DNA from: Gloeomargarita lithophora Alchichica-D10
Lineage (GTDB): Bacteria; Cyanobacteriota; Cyanobacteriia; Gloeomargaritales; Gloeomargaritaceae
Assembly (NCBI RefSeq): GCF_001870225.1
Contig: NZ_CP017675.1
Location: forward strand, 1,333,531 to 1,397,530
DNA length: 64,000 nucleotides
Direction: 5' to 3'
Shown here: piece after piece, positions 55,808 through 64,000 of the stretch
How the letters are laid out: the number at the start of each line of letters is the position of its first letter
Position numbering within the stretch: position 1 is the stretch's first letter
The notes under the pieces: generated by a model
What the model saw: only the letters and a program-made list of their open reading frames with translations
What the model was told of the DNA's origin: nothing
The model's database searches: none
Made by a program: the position numbers and the translations under genes

Positions 55808-56359
55808 ATGACACGATTGATCGCCTGGGTATTGGTGTTCCTCCTCACCTGGGGCGGGTTCAGCCCCCCCGGTTGGGCGGGGTTACAGGATGACCGCTTT
55901 GATGGCAATATCTTTGCCCTATATGCGGGGAATGGTTCCCTGGTGCCCCCGCGGGTGACGCTCCAGGATGCGCTGACACTGCCCGAACGTCCGGCCATGC
56001 TGGTCTATTACCTGGATGACAGCCGGGATTGTAAAGTTTTTGCCAGTACAGTATCCCAGGTGCAACGCTTCTATGGGCGGGTGATTGACATCATTCCCAT
56101 CACCGTAGATAGTTTGCTACCGGCGGCACATCCTGACCCCACCAATCCCATCCGTTACTATCGGGGGCGGGTTCCCCAGGTGGTGCTTTTAGGGGGAAAA
56201 GATGGGGAAAACCATATCCTTTTGGATGAAATTGGGCAGGTGTCCTTAAATCATCTGGACGAAGTTTTAGCAAATTGGTTTGGCATCACGCCCCGACAAC
56301 CCGTACCCGTTGCGCCCCGGCAATTTAATGATGTAAATGTGGAACTGGCACCCTCATAA
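55808..56359 (+). CDS. Thylakoid membrane photosystem I accumulation factor
   Basis: 183 residues from ATG 55808. Residues 1-24 (LIAWVLVFLLTWGGFSPPGW) form a signal/anchor. QDDRFDGNIFALYAGNGSLV with PPRVTLQDAL is characteristic of the cyanobacterial PSI accumulation factor with a thioredoxin-like fold; the YYLDDSRDCKVFASTVSQVQ region follows, with Cys in a Sec-like position but no CxxC. It aids assembly or stability of photosystem I in the thylakoid. Upstream of an ABC-2 permease, gap 27 bases, possibly one operon. Confidence 0.83.
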   Translation: MTRLIAWVLVFLLTWGGFSPPGWAGLQDDRFDGNIFALYAGNGSLVPPRVTLQDALTLPERPAMLVYYLDDSRDCKVFASTVSQVQRFYGRVIDIIPITVDSLLPAAHPDPTNPIRYYRGRVPQVVLLGGKDGENHILLDEIGQVSLNHLDEVLANWFGITPRQPVPVAPRQFNDVNVELAPS

Positions 56360-56386
56360 GATAAATTCCCTGGTGGAGGTGAGGCG

Positions 56387-57160
56387 ATGAATTTCATTCG
56401 GACTTGGGCGGTCAGCAAACACGTCTTTTTAGAACTTCTGCGGGAGCGATTGCTCTATTTGGCCGGATTGTACGCCATTGGCTTGGTGGCGGGGGGGGCA
56501 TTAATTACCGAAGTGGCGGCGGCGACGGAAAATAAAATCATCACCGATTTTGGCCTGGCCATGATGCTGATTTTTGGGTTGATCATTGTGATTTTTACCA
56601 CCCCGAATTTATTGGCACGGGAAGTGGAAAAACGCACCATTTTTATTGTCATTGCCAAACCGATTAGTCGCTTGGAATTGGTCGTTGGCAAACACTTGGG
56701 TTTGTTGGGGGCTTTGGCTCTGCTGGTGTTGGTCATGTCGGGATTGTACCTGGGTTATTTAGCGATTCTCAAAATTTCTTACCCGCTGGTGCCGGTTTTA
56801 ACCACCATTGGATTTATGCTGATTGAATTTGCGTTGCTCACGGCGGCGGCGTTGTTGTTTAGTATTTTTACAAGTCCCTTGATTGCTATTTTTTTAACCC
56901 TAGCCACCTTTTTTATTGGTCATTTGAGTTCCGATGTGGTCACCTTGGGGCGGGTGATTCGCAATCCGCAGTTATTGGCACTACTAAAGGGCTTTTTCTT
57001 GGTGGTGCCGGATTTATCTCGATTAGACCTGAAAAACACGGCGGTTTATGGCTTGCTACCCGATCCTGGGGTATTGGTAGCTAGTGCTGCTTATGGCATT
57101 TTATACACGGTATTTTTGTTAGCATTAACCGTGTTTATTTTTGCTCGCAGGGAGTTTTAA
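56387..57160 (+). CDS. ABC-2-type permease
   Basis: 257 residues, six membrane segments. FTTPNLLAREVEKRTIFIVI and AKPISRLELVVGKHLGLLG are the cytoplasmic coupling region shared by ABC-2 permeases such as NatB/CcmB-like proteins. TTIGFMLIEFALLTAAALLF and LAALTVFIFARREF-type stretches follow (actual C-terminus TVFIFARREF). It needs an ATPase subunit, which is not adjacent. Substrate unknown. Ribosome site GGTGGAGGTG is 6 to 15 bases before ATG. Confidence 0.85.
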   Translation: MNFIRTWAVSKHVFLELLRERLLYLAGLYAIGLVAGGALITEVAAATENKIITDFGLAMMLIFGLIIVIFTTPNLLAREVEKRTIFIVIAKPISRLELVVGKHLGLLGALALLVLVMSGLYLGYLAILKISYPLVPVLTTIGFMLIEFALLTAAALLFSIFTSPLIAIFLTLATFFIGHLSSDVVTLGRVIRNPQLLALLKGFFLVVPDLSRLDLKNTAVYGLLPDPGVLVASAAYGILYTVFLLALTVFIFARREF

Positions 57161-57164
57161 CAGG

Positions 57165-57286
57165 AGGGCATCTCTACTTATTTGAACCCGCAGAAAGTCA
57201 TCTCGCTGGAATACCGGTATTGTCGAGAATCAAGTATGGGGGCGGTGCCCCTGTGACCAGTTTTCAAAATCCAAATAGGATTGCTA
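57165..57286. mobile_element. Mosaic element: C-type left end, A-type right end
   Basis: Left AGGGCATCTCTACTTATTTG belongs to type C; right CCAAATAGGATTGCTAT belongs to type A; the middle has the shared core (TGGGGGCGGTGCCCCTGTGA). It lies between the permease and GT4 genes. Confidence 0.65.
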
Positions 57287-57305
57287 TCGTGCTAAGCTCT
57301 AATCC

Positions 57306-58571
57306 ATGAAGATTTTACATATCAATCAATCGGATTTAGCCGGGGGTGGTGCCATTGCTGCCTATCGTTTACACCAGGGTTTACGGAAACAAGGGCTTGC
57401 CTCCAAACTTTTAGTGGGTCAGGTGACTCAATCCGACCCGTTGGTTGCCCTCACACCCATCATACCCTTTCGCAAAAAACTCAAAAATCTGGCGGATATT
57501 TTGGGCTTAAATTATGTCACCCAATGGGGCACTCAAGCGATAAACCAACACCCTTTTTATCAAGAAGCAGATATTTTGAATTTCCATAACCTGCATGGGG
57601 GTTATTTTAATTATCTATTCATTCCCCAATTAACCCGCCATAAACCGACCATTTATACCCTCCATGATATGTGGAGTTTTACGGGGCACTGTAGCTATAG
57701 TTTTGGCTGTCAACGTTGGCAAAAAGGCTGTGGAAAATGCCCTTATCCTAATACTTATCCGGCGATTAAAAGAGATAGTACCGCCCTTGAATGGAAGTTA
57801 AAAAATTGGGTTTATCACCAAACGCATCTCACCATTGTTACGCCAAGTCAATGGTTGATGAATCAAGTCAAATTAAGTATGTTAAATCATTTGGATATTT
57901 GCCATATACCCAATGGAGTAAACCTTGATATTTATCATCCCCTAGACCAGCAAATTTGTCGTTATTTTTTAGGAATTAGCCATAAAAAATATGTTTTACT
58001 CACTTCATCAATCAATTTCCATGACCCCAGAAAAGGTAGTGACTTACTGATTCAAGCATTGAATTTATTGCCCAATGCCATTAGAAAAGAAACTATTTTG
58101 CTGGCGATGGGAGTGGCGGGAAATGTCTTAGAAAAAGCGGTGGATATGGCGGTTTATTCCTTGGGATATATTCACTTAGACCAACTAAAAGCGGGTGTTT
58201 TTGCCGCCGCTGATGTGTTTGTTCTGCCGACGCGAGCGGATAATTTGCCCCTGGTGCTTCAAGAGGCGATGGCCTGTGGGACACCCCTGGTGTCTTTTGC
58301 GGTGGGGGGGGTGCCGGAACTGGTGCGACCGGGAGTCACCGGCAGGTTAGCTGAACCGGAAAACCCCCAGAGTTTAGCGCATCAAATCGAGCAGATATTG
58401 GTCAACAGGGAATATCGTCAGCAAATGGCGCAAAAATGCCGAGAAATTGCCCGACAGGAATACGATTTATCCCAACAAGTTCAACACTACAAACAACTTT
58501 ATCAGCAGGTGCAAAACCCATTGCCGCCGAAATTACAATCAGACACCGCCATAGCAATCCCACCCGATTGA
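57306..58571 (+). CDS. Glycosyltransferase family 4
   Basis: 421 residues. MKILHINQSDLAGGGAIAAY opens the acceptor domain; TLHDMWSFTGHCSYSFGCQR with KGCGKCPYPNTYP is typical of WcaC-type GT4 enzymes. The donor site is in VFVLPTRADNLPLVLQEAMA, CGTPLVSFAVGGVPELVRPG (EX7E region). It likely transfers a sugar to an extracellular polysaccharide. The last nine codons (TAIAIPPD) come from the left end of a mosaic element, so the native C-terminus was altered. Confidence 0.92.
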   Translation: MKILHINQSDLAGGGAIAAYRLHQGLRKQGLASKLLVGQVTQSDPLVALTPIIPFRKKLKNLADILGLNYVTQWGTQAINQHPFYQEADILNFHNLHGGYFNYLFIPQLTRHKPTIYTLHDMWSFTGHCSYSFGCQRWQKGCGKCPYPNTYPAIKRDSTALEWKLKNWVYHQTHLTIVTPSQWLMNQVKLSMLNHLDICHIPNGVNLDIYHPLDQQICRYFLGISHKKYVLLTSSINFHDPRKGSDLLIQALNLLPNAIRKETILLAMGVAGNVLEKAVDMAVYSLGYIHLDQLKAGVFAAADVFVLPTRADNLPLVLQEAMACGTPLVSFAVGGVPELVRPGVTGRLAEPENPQSLAHQIEQILVNREYRQQMAQKCREIARQEYDLSQQVQHYKQLYQQVQNPLPPKLQSDTAIAIPPD

Positions 58572-58648
58572 CGAACAGAAATTCTGGAGAACCAGATACG
58601 GGGGCGGCGCCCCTGCGACTCCTCATTCTGAATTTATAGAGGTGTCCG
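58552..58648. mobile_element. Mosaic element: A-type left end, C-type right end
   Basis: Left TAGCAATCCCACCCGATTG is type A; right TTTATAGAGGTGTCC is type C; core ACGGGGGCGGCGCCCCTGCG. It is the converse of the mosaic at 57165 and flanks the same GT4 gene. Confidence 0.68.
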
Positions 58649-58667
58649 ATAGGATAGAATTGACCTA

Positions 58668-58865
58668 ATGGCATCTCAGGCGCAACCCATGACCCAAGTT
58701 CCCCAGCCCAGTAAAACGCCGCAATTGGACGAACCGAAATTAGGGTTTAACCTGTACAGCGAACGTCTGAATGGGCGAGCCGCTATGGTGGGCTTTGTGG
58801 TGGCAATTGGGATCGAGTTAGTCACGGGCAAAGGCGTGCTGACTTGGTTGGGCTTGATCCCCTAG
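58668..58865 (+). CDS. High-light-inducible (Hli/SCP) protein
   Basis: 65 residues. ERLNGRAAMVGFVVAIGIEL carries the chlorophyll-binding ExxNxRxAMxGF helix of the LHC superfamily. Hli proteins bind chlorophyll and carotenoid as dimers in the thylakoid and help pigment handling and photosystem II repair. The N-terminal 30 residues are hydrophilic. Another in-frame ATG is 21 bases on. Divergent subtypes cannot be told from this length. Confidence 0.93.
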   Translation: MASQAQPMTQVPQPSKTPQLDEPKLGFNLYSERLNGRAAMVGFVVAIGIELVTGKGVLTWLGLIP

Positions 58866-58912
58866 GCTAGAATCAGAAAACATTCCCCCGTTCCCTAATT
58901 TTTGGCTACTTC

Positions 58913-59194
58913 ATGTCCCTATCCCGGCGCATCCGTTCCTATTACAGCCGTTACCCGGTGGTCAGCGTGGTGGTGACGGCGGGGGTGATTGATATGGTCA
59001 TCGGCGGTACGACCCCGGCCTGGTCGCTGTTTTGGCTGGGATTGATGGCGGCCACCGGCACTTTGGGCTGGCGTTGGCTGGCGGGTCGCCGGGAAATTCC
59101 CCCTAGGCCGGAACCACCCCGCCGTTACCTAACCAGCGAATCCAGTGCCAGTTCCTTGCCCATGTTACGCATAGACCGCCGCCAAAACCCATGA
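58913..59194 (+). CDS. Small membrane protein, unknown function
   Basis: 93 residues. Two hydrophobic segments ([20 protein letters not shown] and [18 protein letters not shown]) are followed by a Pro/Arg-rich tail. No recognised family. Its stop overlaps the prfC start (ATGA, 59191-59194), suggesting translational coupling. Confidence 0.7.
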   Translation: MSLSRRIRSYYSRYPVVSVVVTAGVIDMVIGGTTPAWSLFWLGLMAATGTLGWRWLAGRREIPPRPEPPRRYLTSESSASSLPMLRIDRRQNP

Positions 59195-60801
59195 CCGAAG
59201 TTCAGGCTACTGTGGCCGAAATCCAGCAGGCGGTGCAAAAACGGCGGAATTTTGCCATCATTTCCCACCCGGATGCGGGGAAAACCACCCTCACGGAGAA
59301 ACTCTTGCTCTACGGGGGTGCCATCCAGGAAGCGGGGGCGGTGCGGGCGCGCCGGAATCAGCGTCATGCCACGTCCGACTGGATGGAACTGGAAAAACAA
59401 CGGGGCATTTCCATTACGTCAACTGTATTACTTTTTGAGTATGATGGCTTTACAATAAATTTACTGGATACGCCGGGTCACCAAGATTTTAGCGAAGACA
59501 CCTATCGCACCTTGGCGGCGGCGGACAATGCGGTAATGCTGATTGACGTGGCGAAGGGGTTGGAACCCCAGACCCGCAAGTTGTTTGAGGTATGTCGGTT
59601 GCGGCGGTTACCGATTTTCACGTTTGTGAATAAACTCGACCGACCGGGGCGACCGGCCTTGGAATTGCTGGATGAAATTGAGCAGGAATTGGGGTTGACC
59701 CCCTGTGCCATGAATTGGCCGATTGGCATGGGGGATCAATTTCAGGGGGTTTATGACCGACAAGGCCATCAAATTCATCTATTTGAGCGGGGGGAACGGG
59801 GGCGAAAATCCGTGGGGGAAACGGTGATCAACCAAGGTGACCCGCGGGTGGAACAATTCCTTGATTCCTATCTCTATCATCAACTCAAAGATGATTTGGA
59901 ATTACTGGACGGGGTGGCTCCCGCATTTGATGTATTGGCATTGCATCGGGGGGAAATGACTCCGGTTTTTTTTGGCAGTGCCATGACCAATTTTGGGGTG
60001 GAATTATTCCTGCGTTATTTCTTAGAATTTGCCGCCCCACCGGGGGAACATGAAAGTACCCAGGGGTTGATTCCGCCGGATTGTCCCGAATTTAGTGGTT
60101 TTGTATTTAAGCTCCAGGCCAATATGGACCCCAAACATCGGGACCGGGTGGCCTTTATTCGGGTGTGTTCCGGGAAATTTATCAAAGATATGACGGTACA
60201 GCATCCCCGCACAGGCAAAACCATCCGCTTGAGCCGTCCCCAAAAATTATTTGCCCAGGAGCGGGAGTCGCTTGAGGTAGCCTATCCGGGGGATGTGATT
60301 GGGTTAAATAATCCGGGGATGTTTGCCATTGGGGATACGGTTTCTACGGGGGGTAAATTTCGGTTTCCGGGGATTCCGAGCTTCTCGCCGGAGCTATTTG
60401 CCTACCTAAAAAACCCCAATCCTTCTAAGTCGAAATCCTTTCAAAAAGGGGTCACGGAATTAAGCGAAGAGGGGGCGGTGCAAATGCTTTATTCTACGGA
60501 TGAAAGCCGCCGTGATCCGATTGTGGCCGCCGTGGGACAATTGCAATTTGAAGTGGTGCAATTTCGCCTGCAAAGTGAGTACGGCGCAGAAACCATTTTG
60601 GAACCTTTGCCCTACAATTTGGCGCGCTGGGTAGTGGGGGGGTGGCCTGCTTTAGAACGGGTGGGGCGATTGTTTAATACGGTGGTCGTTAAAGATGGAC
60701 AAGAGCGACCCGTACTGTTATTCAAAAATACCTGGAATTTGCATCAGGTGCAGGAAGACCACCCGGATTTAGAACTTAGCCCGGTATCCCCATTGGAGTA
60801 G
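59191..60801 (+). CDS. prfC: Peptide chain release factor 3
   Basis: 536 residues. G1 is [20 protein letters not shown]; the RF3-specific stretch [20 protein letters not shown] precedes GISITSTV; G3 [15 protein letters not shown]4 [10 protein letters not shown]. This GTPase removes RF1/RF2 from the ribosome after termination and helps post-peptidyl-transfer quality control. Start at ATG 59191, overlapping the preceding small membrane gene. Confidence 0.96.
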   Translation: MTEVQATVAEIQQAVQKRRNFAIISHPDAGKTTLTEKLLLYGGAIQEAGAVRARRNQRHATSDWMELEKQRGISITSTVLLFEYDGFTINLLDTPGHQDFSEDTYRTLAAADNAVMLIDVAKGLEPQTRKLFEVCRLRRLPIFTFVNKLDRPGRPALELLDEIEQELGLTPCAMNWPIGMGDQFQGVYDRQGHQIHLFERGERGRKSVGETVINQGDPRVEQFLDSYLYHQLKDDLELLDGVAPAFDVLALHRGEMTPVFFGSAMTNFGVELFLRYFLEFAAPPGEHESTQGLIPPDCPEFSGFVFKLQANMDPKHRDRVAFIRVCSGKFIKDMTVQHPRTGKTIRLSRPQKLFAQERESLEVAYPGDVIGLNNPGMFAIGDTVSTGGKFRFPGIPSFSPELFAYLKNPNPSKSKSFQKGVTELSEEGAVQMLYSTDESRRDPIVAAVGQLQFEVVQFRLQSEYGAETILEPLPYNLARWVVGGWPALERVGRLFNTVVVKDGQERPVLLFKNTWNLHQVQEDHPDLELSPVSPLE

Positions 60802-60840
60802 GGAAAACCAGTGGGTTAGCTATTGCCCACACCGGCAATG

Positions 60841-61065
60841 TAGCAATTCCATTTGAATTACAAGAAACGGTCGCCGGGGCACCACCCCCGTAATTGGTTC
60901 TCCTGAATACAAGGCTTCTAGCCAGATAATTTTCTGTCATTATAGCTAAACACGTAAAGGTTGACATAATAACATGGGTCGCAGGGCACCGCCCCGCATT
61001 GGTTTTCCGAAATCTTGAGACGACAACCTTACTCTACTTAGCTATAAAAATAAATAGAGGTGTCC
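60841..61065. mobile_element. Mosaic A/C element with nested B-type element
   Basis: A-like left end TAGCAATTCCATTTG, core GGTCGCCGGGGCACCACCCC, C-like right end AAATAGAGGTGTCC. The B-type element 60943-61044 is inserted between core and right end. Confidence 0.65.
60943..61044. mobile_element. B-type miniature element (102 bp), nested
   Basis: Reverse complement of the copies at 33640 and 38220, base for base. TA at 60941-60942 and 61045-61046. Confidence 0.87.
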
Positions 61066-61143
61066 TTTATCGGTTGATTTGTTAGTTGCTCAATAATTGT
61101 TGGAAGTAAGCGATCTGCATCAGAAAGGTACATTATTTATTCC

Positions 61144-61330
61144 TTATTTCTTATTCCTTATTCCTTCTCTTGGCCTAGCTGTTTTGATTTTACACCTTTG
61201 CCTTGAGATTCCGTCTGCTTTTCTAACCGATTCTGGCTCATCGTTGGGGTCTTGGGGCACCAGTTCACCCCGAAAGGATTTAGCGAGGGTAGCTTGTTTT
61301 AAGCGGTCGAGTAATTTATGTAGGCTAACT
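61144..61330 (-). pseudogene. Type I restriction specificity subunit (HsdS) C-terminal remnant
   Basis: The minus-strand frame reads LLDRLKQATLAKSFRGELVP with QDPNDEPESV, the characteristic C-terminal end of HsdS proteins (a long helix followed by AFRGELVPQDPNDEPA-type motif). There is no start or DNA-recognition domain left, and no hsdM/hsdR. It ends in a simple AT-rich repeat (TTATTCCTTATTCC). It indicates a lost type I system. Confidence 0.72.
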
Positions 61331-61355
61331 TACCATAGTGTTTTTACTGGATATA

Positions 61356-61452
61356 TAGCAATCCTATTTGAATCTAGAACAGCGGTCGCAGGGGCACCGC
61401 CCCCGTAATTGGTTCTGGAGAATATCTGTTCGTCAATCGGGTAGGATTGCTA
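61356..61452. mobile_element. A-type miniature element (97 bp)
   Basis: TAGCAATCCTATTTGAATC to GTCAATCGGGTAGGATTGCTA-type right end (…GGATTGCTA), TA at 61354-61355 and 61453-61454. The flanking 61453-61616 region has no gene I can support. Confidence 0.82.
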
Positions 61453-61616
61453 TATAGCTACAGTCTATTTATAAATTAAGGGATACAAAAAGCCTTGATT
61501 ATCCTAAAAACTCAACATGATTGACCTACGGCGAGAGGGATTTCAACTGTATCCCATAACTACTTAAAAGACTGTAAGATTCGTGAAGAACACGCCAAGT
61601 CTTTTAACTATGACTT

Positions 61617-61773
61617 AGGGACATCTCTATTTACTTGAACCAACCGATAGCCTGCGTGGCGTAGCCATAAATCTCATCGCTGGAATGCAGAGATTACGGA
61701 GAATCATACACCGCAGGTGCTTCTGGGGCGGGGGTGCCCCGGCGACCGCTAATTGGCAATTTATAAAGATACC
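61617..61773. mobile_element. C-type element (about 157 bp)
   Basis: AGGGACATCTCTATTTACTT to ATAAAGATACCC. Shares CATACACCGCAGGTGCTTCT and AAATCTCATCGCTGGAATG with the element at 5772-6011. Right end degraded. Confidence 0.65.
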
Positions 61774-61949
61774 CATGTGTTGAATGTTCCAGACTGTCGG
61801 CGGCGGCTCATCTCAACCGTTATGCCGCAAGTCCTCGGCGGAGGCGTAACCGCAAGATTGTCGATCAGGCGGTGCTTTCAGCGTAACAGCGAGATAAGCA
61901 GGGCAATCTACTATACTAAGAGCAAAAGCTCAGTTCCTTAATTAAAATC

Positions 61950-62513
61950 ATGACTGCCTCTCTAACCCAAATTATTACGGTTGAGGAATTTCTCAAGCTT
62001 CCATACATAGAGGAATCCCCAGCCTGGGAATATGTAGATGGGGTTGCTATTCAAAAGCCAATGCCCAAAACTCGACACTCTTTTTTACAAAAGCGACTGT
62101 TGACTGAGGTTGATAGTAATAGTAAAGCATACACAGCACTACCTGAACTGCGCTGCACTTTCGCTGGACGATCTGTTGTTCCTGATATTGCAGTAATTGC
62201 ATGGAATCGAATTCAAGTGAACGAGGTGGGAGAGCCAGAGGATAATTTTATCGCAGCCCCTGATTGGTCAATCGAAATCCTTTCACCTGATCAGAAAGCG
62301 AATCGCGTAATTGATAACCTTTTGCATTGCCTAAAACATGGTTGTCGGTTGGGGTGGATGCTTGATCCAGATGATTATTCTGTCCTGATTTTTGCTCCAC
62401 ACCAAGAACCCAATGTTTGTAGAGGTATTTGCCAGCTTCAAGTACTGGAGGGAGTCCATTTAGAACTAACAGCCGAGCAAGTTTTTGCATGGCTGAAAAT
62501 AGATAAGCGTTAA
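61950..62513 (+). CDS. Uma2-family (PD-(D/E)XK-like) protein
   Basis: 187 residues. ITVEEFLKLPYIEESPAWEY with VDGVAIQKPMPKTRHSFLQK and VVPDIAVIAWNRI plus APDWSIEILSPDQKANRVID match Uma2, a family amplified in cyanobacteria with a predicted restriction-endonuclease-like fold (Asp in PDIAV, Glu in IEILSP, Lys in QKAN). Cellular role unknown. It is the last gene before the CRISPR array and is not a recognised cas gene. Confidence 0.87.
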   Translation: MTASLTQIITVEEFLKLPYIEESPAWEYVDGVAIQKPMPKTRHSFLQKRLLTEVDSNSKAYTALPELRCTFAGRSVVPDIAVIAWNRIQVNEVGEPEDNFIAAPDWSIEILSPDQKANRVIDNLLHCLKHGCRLGWMLDPDDYSVLIFAPHQEPNVCRGICQLQVLEGVHLELTAEQVFAWLKIDKR

Positions 62514-62662
62514 TCCCTACAGGCAAAGAATATGATAGTTGCGGCGGCATAACAACCCCAATGCACCCGACTGCGGAGAAGTTGTCCGTGAGTGTTCAAG
62601 TCTTTCTACAGCGGGTGAGTTTAGCCGTTAGCTGGCTTTGTCTTCCTTCGCGGGCACAATAT

Positions 62663-64000
62663 GTTTCAATCCTCATTCACTCCCATAGTGAAGCGTGGCA
62701 AAGCCATAGAATGAATGCAATCGCAAGCGACCTACGATGCACTCTACGACCTCAACCAGTTTCAATCCTCATTCACTCCCATAGCGAAGCGTGGCAAAGC
62801 CATAGAATGAATGCAATCCTGGGTATTCCCGGCGGCTAGGGGCGGGCCAATGTTTCAATCCTCATTCACTCCTAAGAATGAATGCAATAGTCGGACTTTG
62901 GGCTGGTCGCAAAAATTAAGGACGTTTCAATCCTCATTCACTCCTAATGGGACTTTATAAGTTTTAAGCCCTAAAACAGGCTCAAGCTCAAGCAAGACAG
63001 GCAAAACACATCGGCAAGGTAATAATGGCTGGAACCCAGTCGCATCAAGAAAATATGCTGATCGAGGTAAAACAATTGCTGTGTCTAGGTCTGAGGCCGT
63101 TTAGGAGCCAGTTTCTCTCAAAGTCCCACTAAGAATGAATGCAATATTTGGAGAACCTGGTGGGGCGCAGGACCAGGAGAGTTTCAATCCTCATTCACTC
63201 CTAAGAATGAATGCAATAATCAATCACCCGCCCGGTCGGACTGGGGAACACCAGTTTCAATCCTCATTCACTCCTAAGAATGAATGCAATTTTGCTTAGG
63301 CGGCCTACAGTTTCAGTTCATTAACGTTTCAATCCTCATTCACTCCTAAGAATGAATGCAATCAGCATTTCCCCGACCTCGTACAGCCGGTCAAAGGTGT
63401 TTCAATCCTCATTCACTCCTAAGAATGAATGCAATCCGGAGTTTAATAATACGGAATCCCTGCTCAATGTTTCAATCCTCATTCACTCCTAAGAATGAAT
63501 GCAATTCGGATTGCAATCCGATTGTCAACCTCCTGCTACCGTTTCAATCCTCATTCACTCCTAAGAATGAATGCAATAATACCCCAACTCAAACCATCAC
63601 CGAGACTCCCAGCGTTTCAATCCTCATTCACTCCTAAGAATGAATGCAATATTTCCCGCCGTTTTGATCCTGATAATCCACATTGTTTCAATCCTCATTC
63701 ACTCCTAAGAATGAATGCAATCGTTATGGCGGTTCGTTCCCCACCGGCCAGGTAATGTTTCAATCCTCATTCACTCCTAAGAATGAATGCAATAACGCGC
63801 AATTTATGCCCCGCCGATATTAGGGGTTTCAATCCTCATTCACTCCTAAGAATGAATGCAATTCAGAAATTTCCATGGCTTCCTCCTGGTAGTCAACTAG
63901 TTTCAATCCTCATTCACTCCTAAGAATGAATGCAATGATCCAGACATGAACGAAAAATCGTTGGCGAACCTGTTTCAATCCTCATTCACTCCTAAGAATG
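62663..64000 (-). CRISPR. CRISPR array (16 repeats seen, continues beyond the window)
   Basis: The repeat is 37 bp: it begins GTTTCAATCCTCATTCACTC and ends CTAAGAATGAATGCAAT, with an ATTCA/TGAAT dyad. Repeats start at 62663, 62759, 62852, 62924, 63181, 63254, 63326, 63399, 63469, 63541, 63614, 63685, 63757, 63826, 63900 and 63972 (cut by window end). Fifteen spacers are 32-37 bp, all different. The reverse strand ends in ATTGAAAC, the usual crRNA 5' handle, so transcription is probably leftward and the leader lies to the right, outside. The left repeats carry damage: a 22-bp net insertion in the first two and a 181-bp element in the fourth. No cas gene is in the window. Confidence 0.97.
62948..63128. 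mobile_element. Miniature element (181 bp) inside a CRISPR repeat, CTAA duplication
   Basis: Perfect 9-bp inverted ends TGGGACTTT and AAAGTCCCA, flanked by CTAA at 62944-62947 and 63129-63132. Removing it with one CTAA rebuilds a perfect 37-bp repeat. It shares nothing with types A, B or C. A 60-codon open frame (LIEVKQLLCLGLRPFRSQFL in it) spans the right part and might be a transposase relic; not recognised. Confidence 0.82.

Noticed and set aside
61097-61408. Open frame of 103 codons on the plus strand
   Set aside because: It crosses the HsdS remnant in antisense and ends inside an A-type element; no coding features.
62561-62839. Open frames in the CRISPR array (also 63356-63755)
   Set aside because: They are repeat-spacer translations with periodic SILIHSHSEAWQ-like or FTPKNECN words.
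62722-63971. Spacers matching genes in this window (self-targeting)
   Set aside because: No spacer looked similar to any part of the window on reading; a proper search was not possible.

Overview
The window comes from a cyanobacterial chromosome. The evidence is the gene content: ferredoxin-NADP reductase with a CpcD-type linker domain (petH), NdhM, plant-type phytoene desaturase plus phytoene synthase, a high-light-inducible (Hli) protein, a thylakoid PSI accumulation factor, a PixD-type BLUF photoreceptor, and several small proteins of cyanobacterial type. The DNA is moderately GC-rich. I cannot name the species.

Layout. 1-0.7 kb holds a hicBA toxin-antitoxin pair in which each gene is split by a small transposon-like element. 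0.7-6.4 kb holds a frameshifted DUF3598 gene, a YaaW-like gene, an O-antigen ligase-like gene, an exported methyltransferase, an APC permease and a STAS protein. 6.8-16.3 kb carries petH, tRNA-Arg(CCU), a Cache/HAMP protein, an AMIN-M23 peptidase, a LpxB-related protein, a RelE module, a Ser/Thr kinase and PixD. 16.3-30.8 kb is mostly housekeeping (thrC, pds-crtB, murJ, ndhM, vapBC, mutL, proB). 31-38 kb has a peptide-type ABC ATPase, a CobO-like protein, a DNA methyltransferase and frr-pyrH-lepA. 38-44 kb has a broken HepT/MntA module, an FHA-ABC transporter paired with a HemW-like radical SAM protein, and a GT9. At 44.36-44.47 kb there is a dense DnaA-box cluster where the prevailing gene direction switches, a candidate replication origin. 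45.6-48.4 kb is a TetR-controlled cluster (Coq4-like, small membrane protein, ABC membrane subunit). 48.5-60.8 kb contains rpe, an R3H/AAA ATPase, cutA, baeRF, sulfiredoxin-dps, an ABC-2 permease, GT4, hli and prfC. 61-64 kb is a decayed accessory tract ending in a CRISPR array that runs off the window.

The strongest unusual signal is a swarm of about 20 miniature elements, full or fragmentary. Three sets (A, B, C) have different ends but share a GC-rich core. A and B have TAG-type inverted ends and duplicate TA. Precise in-silico removal of one element restores hicB, the hicA tail and an ABC membrane gene, which fixes the element boundaries to the base. Three 102-bp B copies are identical, so activity looks recent. 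A fourth, unrelated element with a 4-bp CTAA duplication sits inside a CRISPR repeat. Toxin-antitoxin loci are over-represented among the damaged genes. No transposase gene is present in the window, so mobilisation would have to come from elsewhere.
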